A stretch of DNA of 64,000 nt. Source: Bacteroides intestinalis DSM 17393 (GTDB taxonomy: Bacteria; Bacteroidota; Bacteroidia; Bacteroidales; Bacteroidaceae). Below the pieces are notes generated by a model that had not been told where the DNA came from, searched no databases, and saw nothing but the letters and a program-made list of their open reading frames with translations. The DNA lies in contig NZ_ABJL02000001.1 in NCBI RefSeq assembly GCF_000172175.1, positions 186,001 to 250,000 of the forward strand, given 5' to 3'. Below, one piece after another: positions 17,829-23,626 of this stretch (positions within the stretch are counted from its first letter, which is position 1; each line of letters begins with the position of its first letter). A program made the translations under genes and the position numbers.

Positions 17829-17862
17829 CACATGGGAGAATAAAGATATATTCTTCCATGTG
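17829..17862 (+). terminator. Stem-loop between peptide 1 and propeller A
   Basis: CACATGGGAGAATA (17829-17842) pairs with TATTCTTCCATGTG (17849-17862), 14 pairs with one G-U, around a 6-base loop, 12 bases after the peptide stop. The equivalent place in unit C holds a different but equally strong stem, so structure rather than sequence is kept. It would let the peptide be made in excess over the propeller. Confidence 0.7.
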
Positions 17863-17880
17863 GTTTATATCCAATAAAGT

Positions 17881-18984
17881 ATGGCAAAGATATGTGTTAT
17901 ATTCCTCTTTTTGTATTCATGTCATAGTTATCCAAGTACTGATCTGATTGTTTGGAATTATGATGATTTTATAAAGAAAGATGTGAAGATGTCTGATATA
18001 GCCGATGAAATGACAATCATTCAACCTGACTCTATCGATTTTAAGGGAGCTAGAATTGTACATGCTTCATCTTTTTTCCTGGCTGGAACGGAACAAGGAA
18101 TCTTGAGGTATGATAAAGAAGGACATTTTATGAACAAGATAGGGGCTATAGGGCAGGGACCGGGTGAATATAGTAGATTTTATCAAATGGCAATAAATGA
18201 AACGGAACGGATTATTTATGTTTATCGTATGGATATCTCTGCGTTGTTATCTTTTTCTTATGAAGGGACTTTTTTGAATAAACATTCTCTTCAACTTCCT
18301 AAAGAATGGGCATGGAAGTTCTATTATTTGAAAGATAGGCTCTATTTTTATTATAATGTGGATGTTGACAACGAATCACTGCCCTATATGTATGCAATAA
18401 CAGATACAATAGGGAATTTATTATATTCTAAATTAGATGAAAGTTTAGATTTTGCTCCGGGTAATTATCCTAGCTTTCCATCTGATCATATAGGACTGTT
18501 TGGTGACACCATGCTAGTCTGGAATCAATATAGTGATACTATCTATCGAGTTTCAGAAAAGGGAGAAGAAGCTTTTGCGGTATGGGGTGAGTGGGATAAA
18601 CGATTGACTCCTGCCAAGGTAGAAAAGGAAGAATGTAATCAATCTATGATAATATCTACCATCTTTGAAACTGTTAATTATTATTTATGTATATGGCGTC
18701 CCTATGATATAAAGAAGAATAGATGGAATTATTGTTTTTATGATAAAGCATCCGGGAAGTTGTTTAATTCGGAAGGAATCACCGATGACTTATGGGGGCT
18801 TCCTTCTATTTTTCCTTATAATTATTATGTGATGGATGGTCGTGAATATTTGGAATGTGGCTATCCTACTTATAAACTGTTGGATGCTTGGCTAACTTCT
18901 GATGATCCTAAGATACGAAAGCAAGCTGAGAATATAGATGAAGAAGGTAATAACGTGTTGATAAGGATTCGGTTGAAGAAATAA
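17881..18984 (+). CDS. Six-bladed beta-propeller lipoprotein, array copy A
   Basis: A 367-residue lipoprotein (signal ending LFLYSC, Cys14) of the Bacteroidales six-bladed propeller family. Visible marks are WNYDDFIKKDVKMSDIADEM, an RYDKEGHFMNKIGAIGQGPG blade motif, a Tyr/Trp-rich middle, and GITDDLWGLP near the end. It is highly similar along its length to the copy at 21080 and clearly less so to that at 22511. It lies 63 bases after peptide 1, behind a stem-loop. Each intact peptide gene is paired with one propeller, so a role as immunity protein, receptor or chaperone for the peptide is plausible but unproven. Confidence 0.85.
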   Translation: MAKICVIFLFLYSCHSYPSTDLIVWNYDDFIKKDVKMSDIADEMTIIQPDSIDFKGARIVHASSFFLAGTEQGILRYDKEGHFMNKIGAIGQGPGEYSRFYQMAINETERIIYVYRMDISALLSFSYEGTFLNKHSLQLPKEWAWKFYYLKDRLYFYYNVDVDNESLPYMYAITDTIGNLLYSKLDESLDFAPGNYPSFPSDHIGLFGDTMLVWNQYSDTIYRVSEKGEEAFAVWGEWDKRLTPAKVEKEECNQSMIISTIFETVNYYLCIWRPYDIKKNRWNYCFYDKASGKLFNSEGITDDLWGLPSIFPYNYYVMDGREYLECGYPTYKLLDAWLTSDDPKIRKQAENIDEEGNNVLIRIRLKK

Positions 18985-18996
18985 TAATATTGATTT

Positions 18997-19100
18997 CTAA
19001 TGTGACTGCCGATGCTATTGCGAAGTCGAAGCAATGTATGAAGGGCAAATTGTTGTTGTCTGTTGGCGATTCTTTTGATGACTTTATACGGAAATTGTAA
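18997..19100 (+). repeat. Array tail repeat, copy 2
   Basis: A 104-base copy of the regulator 3' end, starting 12 bases after the propeller A stop. It is still open in frame (NVTADAIAKSKQCMKGK...) to a TAA but has no start or upstream domain. It is the most diverged of the three copies. Confidence 0.85.
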
Positions 19101-19212
19101 AAAAAGGGAAGAAAAAATGTCCGGCTTAGACTCTTCTTTTTTGCTTTGGTTTTTGAAGTAATGTGTTGATTCTTAATGTTATAGCTTGTTTCTCTTTTGC
19201 CCGGTTTACAAG

Positions 19213-19242
19213 GTTTCTTCGTTCGTATAAGTGCGAAGAAAC
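19213..19242. repeat. 9-bp stem-loop in decayed unit B
   Basis: GTTTCTTCG (19213-19221) and CGAAGAAAC (19234-19242) form a perfect 9-bp stem with a 12-base loop, just upstream of a short signal-peptide frame. It is a terminator or leader element of unknown role. Confidence 0.4.
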
Positions 19243-19264
19243 TTCTTGTTTATAACTAAGTGAT

Positions 19265-19384
19265 ATGAAAACAATGAAAATATCTGTAAAATATAGTAGA
19301 ATAGGGATACCTTTTCTTTTTCTTGTACTCTTTGTTTTTTCTGATAGTTTATATGCATCCTCAGAAATGGGAACTTTTCCCTAA
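19265..19384 (+). pseudogene. Orphan signal-peptide remnant
   Basis: A 39-codon frame begins MKTMKISVKYSRIG, continues with a hydrophobic run (IPFLFLVLFVFSDSLYA) and stops soon after in TAA inside a long inverted repeat. It looks like the N-terminal signal of a secreted protein whose body is lost. It does not match the start of the array propellers or peptides. It could instead be a tiny real peptide. Confidence 0.4.
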
Positions 19385-19438
19385 CTGGAGAAAAATATTT
19401 TCCCAGTTAGAGAAATGTTTTTCTCCAGTTAGGGAAAA
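19375..19438. repeat. 21-bp perfect inverted repeat with third internal copy
   Basis: The arm at 19375-19395 (TTTTCCCTAACTGGAGAAAAA type) is repeated inverted at 19418-19438 without mismatch. The 22-base loop holds a third, imperfect copy (TTTTCCCAGTTAGAGAAA). It lies at the join between the orphan signal sequence and the propeller remnant. Confidence 0.75.
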
Positions 19439-19496
19439 AACAAGGTCTCACCAATGATTTATGGGATCTTCCTTTTTCCCCTATAATTATTTTGTA

Positions 19497-20220
19497 GGGT
19501 GCTCAGTTCCGTGTTCTAAAATCAGCTCACATTTTTGAATGTAAAACCGCTTGCATGGGGAATCATTCTCCACCAGCGACACATAATTCTTATACTTTGC
19601 CTGCGTAAGCAGCAAAGCATACCATCTCATTATCATTTTGACACTTTGTATTTCCAATTGCCTGAGAATGCATTATTTCCGGGCAACTGACCATGAAGGC
19701 GAAAAGAAAGAAACGAAATTCAGCAAGTTGCAGATAATTAATGATGTATCGAAATGTTTACACTTCTTTTAGAGTAAAATACCACCCCAAAAACACAGAT
19801 ATAAGAGAATTTGCCGACGCAAATAAGTGCATTATTCATAAGTAGTAACTCTTTTGACCGTAAGTAGTAATGATATTACCTATAAGTAGTAACCTTATGC
19901 CCCGTAAGTAGTAACCCTTTTCTGCATAAGAAGCCCGAAAAGATGTAAGAATATGCAGAAATAACGAATTTATATTCCTTATTTATTCACTATATATCCT
20001 ATAATGCAAGATTGGCAGATGGGAATAATCACATAAAACAAAGGAATAGCATTAATTTGATTAAGATATCAATGAATAAAAATCAATTTGTTATTTAGCG
20101 GAATAGGTAGGGCGTTCAGTTTGATATTCCGGTTTTTGCTTCAAAAAAACAATCGTGTATTCCTCAAAGCACTGATAACCATATAATATATGGGGCATGT
20201 TAACATAGAACTGGACACCT
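19497..20220. mobile_element. Small non-autonomous insertion (MITE-like)
   Basis: This 724-base insert is flanked by a 13-bp direct repeat, TAATTATTTTGTA (19484-19496 and 20221-20233), that occurs once in the intact propeller (within 22027-22039). Its ends are imperfect inverted repeats, GGGTGCTCAGTTCCGTGTT and the complement of AGGTGTCCAGTTCTATGTT, 14 of 19 matching. It has no open frame of useful length, so it cannot move itself. A 13-bp duplication is in the range of IS4-type elements. It carries four iteron-like repeats. Confidence 0.72.
19839..19914 (+). repeat. Four iteron-like repeats at exact 22-bp spacing
   Basis: TAAGTAGTAA occurs at 19839, 19861, 19883 and 19905, each exactly 22 bases (two helical turns) apart, with partly conserved flanks. 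This is the layout of iterons bound by plasmid Rep proteins or of a multi-site regulator. They lie inside the insertion, so may derive from a plasmid or a larger mobile element. Confidence 0.8.
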
Positions 20221-20398
20221 TAATTATTTTGTAATAGATAGGCGTGAATATTTAGAAACTCTTTATCAACCTTATGAGTTATTGGATGCCTGGTTGTCTT
20301 CTGATGATCCTGGGATACAAAAGTTGGCTGATTGTATTGATGAAGAAGGTAATAACGTATTGATAAGGATTCGGTTGAAGAAATAATAATATTGATTT

Positions 20399-20502
20399 CT
20401 AATGTGACTGTTGATGCTGTTGCGAAGTCGAAGCAACAGATGAAGGGTAAGTTTTTGCTGCCTGGCGGTGATACTTTTGATGATTTTATACGGAATTTGT
20501 AA
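20399..20502 (+). repeat. Array tail repeat, copy 3
   Basis: A 104-base copy of the regulator 3' end, 12 bases after the propeller remnant stop. In frame it reads NVTVDAVAKSKQQMKGK and the full GDTFDDFIRNL end. It is almost identical to copy 4. Confidence 0.88.
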
Positions 20503-20614
20503 AAAAGGGAAGAAAGGATTGTCCGGTTGAGAGTCTTCTTTTTGCTTTAATTCTTGGGGTAATGTATTGATTTTTAGTATTATAGTTCATTCGTTTTTTG
20601 TCCGGTATCTTTTC

Positions 20615-20645
20615 TTGTTTAAGTGTAGTATCCTGCCTAACTTTG
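20615..20645 (+). promoter_or_regulatory. Promoter of peptide gene 2
   Basis: TTG at 20615-20617 and TAACTTTG at 20638-20645, 20-base spacer, matching the unit A promoter. Confidence 0.75.
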
Positions 20646-20779
20646 CTACATTCCAAGTCGGGATGTTAGCTGCATTTCAACTTTGATGCTGATACCGTAT
20701 AGTATTAATCGTAATGGAGTAGCTGGCTGTTATGATGGATAGGACGGAGTCTTTTCTCTATTGTTTTACTTAAAATTGA

Positions 20780-21019
20780 ATGCTTATGAAAAAGATTTTG
20801 AATGTCTCGGAAATGAAGCAGGTGCGTGGAGGGGCAGTTCCTTCAAGTTATTGTCGTGAAGGTGAAAAACTGTACACTTGTTCTACTTCTTGGATGAGTG
20901 GAACGGTAACTCAGGGTTCAGTATGTGCAACAAGTGCAAGTGCCGCCCAAACTGCGGTTTCTAAAGTTCACATGAATCAAGATGTTATTAGAGATGAAGT
21001 GGCTGTTGTTTGTTACTAA
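20780..21019 (+). CDS. Double-glycine-leader peptide precursor 2
   Basis: A 79-residue precursor with the same leader as peptide 1 (MKKILNVSEMKQVRGG, from the second ATG at 20786) and the same core start AVPSSYCREGEKLYTC. After Cys34 the sequence changes (STSWMSGTVTQ for VTIWQGGASTS) but keeps GSVCATS and all four cysteines at 25, 34, 49 and 78. The DNA is identical to peptide 1 through codon 34 and then drops sharply in identity. The constant front and variable back suggest selection for diversity of the exposed core, or gene conversion of the front. The transporter at 25177 is the likely exporter. Confidence 0.88.
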   Translation: MLMKKILNVSEMKQVRGGAVPSSYCREGEKLYTCSTSWMSGTVTQGSVCATSASAAQTAVSKVHMNQDVIRDEVAVVCY

Positions 21020-21028
21020 TTAAAATTG

Positions 21029-21065
21029 ATATTTGAGAGAATAGATATTCTATTCTCTCAAATAT
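21029..21065 (+). terminator. 17-bp perfect stem-loop between peptide 2 and propeller C
   Basis: The arm 21029-21045 (ATATTTGAGAGAATAGA) pairs perfectly with 21049-21065 around a 3-base loop, and a T-rich run follows (TTGTATTTTTT). It is a strong intrinsic terminator or attenuator. Unit A has a stem of different sequence at the same place. Confidence 0.8.
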
Positions 21066-21079
21066 TTGTATTTTTTCCT

Positions 21080-22189
21080 ATGAAAGATATATTTGTATTT
21101 CTTGTTCTGTTTGCTTTGTGTTCTTGTCATAACTATACGAAGTCTAAAACTGTGGTTTGGAATTATGATGATTTCATTAGTGCGAATGTGCGAATGTCTG
21201 ATATCGCCGATGAAATGACGATCATTCAGCCGGATTCTATTGACTATAAGGGAGCCGAAATAGTACATGCTTCATCCTTTTTCTTGGCTGGAACGGAACA
21301 AGGAATATTGAGGTATGATAAAGAAGGGCATTTTATGAACAGGATAGGGGCTATAGGGCAAGGACCGGGTGAATACAGAAGATTTTATAATATGGCGATA
21401 AATGAAACAGACAGGATTATTTATGTTTACTGTATGGACACCTCTGCGTTATTGTCTTTTTCTTATGAAGGAACCTTTCTTAATAAACATTCTCTTCAAC
21501 TTCCTAAAGAATGGGCATGGAAGTTTTACTATCTGGAAGATAAATTCTATTTTTATTATCTTGTAAACGCTGATAGCGAATCAGCACCTTATATGTATGC
21601 AATAACAGATACAATAGGGAATTTATTATATTCCAAACAGGATGAAGGTTTACATTTTGCTCCAGGGAACTATCCAAGTTTTCCGTCTCATCATATGGGA
21701 TTGTTTGGTGATACCATGTTGGTATGGAATCAATATAGTGATACTATTTACCGTATCTCAGAAAAAGGAGAAGAAGCTTTTGCTGTATGGGGTAAATGGA
21801 GTAAGCGGTTGACTCCTGCTAAGGTAGAAAAGGAAGAATACTATCAGTCTATGATGATATATACTATCATAGAAACAACTAATTATTATTTGTGTATATG
21901 GCGTCCCTATGACATAATGAAGGGGCGATGGAATTATTGTTTTTATGATAAAGCATCCGGGAAGTTGTTTAATTCGGAAGGAATTACTGATGATTTATGG
22001 GGGCTTCCTTTCTTTTTTCCCTATAATTATTTTGTAATAGATGGGCGTGAATATTTAGAAGCTCATTATCAACCTTATGAATTATTGGATGCTTGGCTGA
22101 CTTCTGATGATCCTAAGATACGAAAGCAAGCTGAGAGTATAGATGAAGAAGGTAATAACGTATTGATAAGGATTCGGTTGAAGAAATAA
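21080..22189 (+). CDS. Six-bladed beta-propeller lipoprotein, array copy C
   Basis: A 369-residue lipoprotein close to copy A. The signal peptide is MKDIFVFLVLFALCSC (lipid Cys16). The frame is open from 21026, but that stretch overlaps the stem-loop, so the ATG at 21080 right after it is the start. It shares WNYDDF, ADEMTIIQPDSID, a GAIGQGPGEY blade motif and GITDDLWGLP with copy A. Differences are scattered along the length. If propeller and peptide are matched pairs, the differing residues would mark the contact surface. Confidence 0.86.
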   Translation: MKDIFVFLVLFALCSCHNYTKSKTVVWNYDDFISANVRMSDIADEMTIIQPDSIDYKGAEIVHASSFFLAGTEQGILRYDKEGHFMNRIGAIGQGPGEYRRFYNMAINETDRIIYVYCMDTSALLSFSYEGTFLNKHSLQLPKEWAWKFYYLEDKFYFYYLVNADSESAPYMYAITDTIGNLLYSKQDEGLHFAPGNYPSFPSHHMGLFGDTMLVWNQYSDTIYRISEKGEEAFAVWGKWSKRLTPAKVEKEEYYQSMMIYTIIETTNYYLCIWRPYDIMKGRWNYCFYDKASGKLFNSEGITDDLWGLPFFFPYNYFVIDGREYLEAHYQPYELLDAWLTSDDPKIRKQAESIDEEGNNVLIRIRLKK

Positions 22190-22201
22190 TAATATTGATT
22201 T

Positions 22202-22305
22202 CTAATGTGACTGTTGATGCTGTTGCGAAGTCGAAGCAACAGATGAAGGGTAAGTTTTTGCTGCCTGGCGGTGATACTTTTGATGATTTTATACGGAATT
22301 TGTAA
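22202..22305 (+). repeat. Array tail repeat, copy 4
   Basis: A 104-base copy of the regulator 3' end, 12 bases after the propeller C stop and in frame to TAA. It is nearly identical to copy 3. Confidence 0.88.
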
Positions 22306-22510
22306 AAAAAGGAAGGAGAAATTGTCCGGTTGATGCCCTTCTTTTTGCCTTTGTATTGTATGTAATCTTTTGATTTGTAGTGTTATATCTGATGTCTTTT
22401 TTGTCCGGTATGTTTTCTTGTTTAACTGATATATCCTGCCTAACTTTGTTGCATTCCAAGTTGAATGTTGGATGCATTTCAACTTTGATGCTATGAATAA
22501 ATGATATATT
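22306..22510 (+). promoter_or_regulatory. Regulatory leader of the last propeller gene
   Basis: A diverged relative of the unit A and C leaders. It keeps TTGTCCGGT twice, the TTG/TAACTTTG promoter pair and the CATTCCAAGT...GCATTTCAACTTTGATGCT block. The part that would precede a peptide is lost and the propeller starts directly, so unit D lacks a peptide gene. Confidence 0.65.
22418..22448 (+). promoter_or_regulatory. Promoter of the last propeller and export genes
   Basis: TTG at 22418-22420 and TAACTTTG at 22441-22448 with a 20-base spacer. From here the propeller, VKOR fusion, ABC transporter and HlyD genes follow closely on one strand. Confidence 0.7.
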
Positions 22511-23605
22511 ATGAAGATAGTTTTCATATTGTTAGAAGTTTTTCTGTTCTTTAGCTGTAATCATCGGCAGAGTACGGAACTTCTGAAAATAAAGCCGATA
22601 GATGAATTGCTAACTGAGATACCTGTATCAGAGTTTGCGGATAGTGTTTCTTTGATACAACTTGATAATAGATTTCTATTGGCAAGCTATGGGAATCCCT
22701 GTTTTACTGATAGTTTTTTTCTGGTTACAGTAGCAGATGGTGTCTTGAAGTATTCATATACAGGAGAGTTGCTTATGAAGATAGGAGAAATAGGGCAGGG
22801 ACCAATGGAATATAATAGAAATAATCTGATGACTATTGACATTCGTAATAAGCGAATTCGTGTATATAGTATACCGGAAAAAGTGATGATTGAATATTCT
22901 TATGATGGGGATTTTTTGAATCGTGTTCATTTTGATCTGCCGGATGACACCTTTGGCTATCCAACTACGATGCGTGTTCTTGCCAATAAGTGTTATTTCT
23001 TCTATACATCAATGTCCGGTTTATCCGATCCTTATTATTGGGTGATTACAGATACTTGTGGACAAAGTTTGGAGATAAAACAGAAACATGGACAACCCGT
23101 TTTAAAGAGAGGATATGCTTGTGGTACTTACTGTACATCTTCTTCTGATAATTCTTTGCTATATTATAATTTATTCAATGATACTATTTTTCGTTTTACA
23201 GAACAGGGGGGTATGCCTGCCTTTTTATGGGAGCAAGGGAAGCATCGTATATCTGTATCAACTGAAGATATAAGTAATGATATGATGGTTTTTACGATGT
23301 TTGCTGAGACGAAAAGATTCTTATTTTTTAAGTGGATTGATGCTGGTTTTAAGTCTTTCTCTTCTTTTGGTTTCTACGATAAAAAAATGCAAATATCTAT
23401 GGGAACAAAGAAACTTAGGGATGATTTAAATACTCAAATCACTATTCCTCTAAACTGGGTATTTTCATACTCTCAAAAAGATAAAAAAGATTATATGATA
23501 GGAAAGATTGAACCATATGAATTACCGGAAGAAATTCTGCAAAGAGAGAATATTGATCCGGAAGGTAATTTAGTCATGATAATGATTCGATTGAAAGATG
23601 AATGA
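22511..23605 (+). CDS. Six-bladed beta-propeller lipoprotein, divergent copy D
   Basis: A 364-residue lipoprotein (signal ending VFLFFSC, Cys16). It keeps the family plan: VSEFADSVSLIQLD near the start, the GEIGQGPMEYNRNN blade motif, NDTIFRFTEQG and the DPEGNLVMIMIRLKDE end. It is clearly diverged from copies A and C. It has no peptide partner and is the first gene of the export operon, with the VKOR fusion 21 bases on. It may be a constitutive component of the export or sensing machinery rather than a peptide-specific partner. Confidence 0.82.
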   Translation: MKIVFILLEVFLFFSCNHRQSTELLKIKPIDELLTEIPVSEFADSVSLIQLDNRFLLASYGNPCFTDSFFLVTVADGVLKYSYTGELLMKIGEIGQGPMEYNRNNLMTIDIRNKRIRVYSIPEKVMIEYSYDGDFLNRVHFDLPDDTFGYPTTMRVLANKCYFFYTSMSGLSDPYYWVITDTCGQSLEIKQKHGQPVLKRGYACGTYCTSSSDNSLLYYNLFNDTIFRFTEQGGMPAFLWEQGKHRISVSTEDISNDMMVFTMFAETKRFLFFKWIDAGFKSFSSFGFYDKKMQISMGTKKLRDDLNTQITIPLNWVFSYSQKDKKDYMIGKIEPYELPEEILQRENIDPEGNLVMIMIRLKDE

Positions 23606-23626
23606 AAATCTATAATTATTGAATAC

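Larger units (their letters stand above)
17196..18996 (+). repeat. Tandem array unit A
   Basis: This 1801-base unit runs from the CTAATGTGACTG at the regulator's 3' end, through leader, peptide 1 and propeller A, to the next CTAATGTGACTG. It parallels unit C (20399-22201, 1803 bases) gene for gene. The junction between propeller end and tail copy is the same in all units, pointing to one original duplication that was then amplified. Confidence 0.8.
19441..20386 (+). pseudogene. Propeller remnant split by an insertion
   Basis: Bases 19441-19496 match the GITDDLWGLPFFFPYNYFV region of the intact propellers but have lost one base (frameshift). Bases 20221-20386 resume at the same codon and run to the normal end (DEEGNNVLIRIRLKK) and TAA. 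Everything upstream of this C-terminal part is missing. The break between the two parts is the insertion at 19497-20220. Confidence 0.8.
18997..20398 (+). repeat. Tandem array unit B, decayed
   Basis: This unit has the same boundaries as units A and C, but the peptide gene and most of the propeller are gone. What remains is the tail repeat, a leader-like start with GTCCGG, a foreign-looking stretch (19200-19440), and the 3' end of a propeller gene split by an insertion. Without the insertion and its duplicated target it would be about 665 bases against 1.8 kb for the others. Confidence 0.75.
20399..22201 (+). repeat. Tandem array unit C
   Basis: An intact 1803-base unit: tail copy 3, leader 20503-20779, peptide 2, stem-loop, propeller C. 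The leader and the first 34 peptide codons match unit A almost base for base; the rest of the peptide gene does not. Confidence 0.8.

Noticed and set aside
19839..19914. CRISPR array
   Set aside because: Repeats are only about 10 bases with 12-base spacers and number four; this is an iteron layout and no cas genes are near.
17578..21019. Classification of the peptides as radical-SAM-modified RiPPs or NVEALA-type peptides
   Set aside because: No radical-SAM enzyme lies in the locus and the NVEALA motif is absent; the GG leader plus VKOR fits disulfide peptides better.
17578..21019. Assignment of the peptides to the known bacteroidetocins
   Set aside because: Both are GG-leader peptides of Bacteroidales, but I cannot confirm sequence similarity; the four-cysteine core and 61-residue length do not clearly match.
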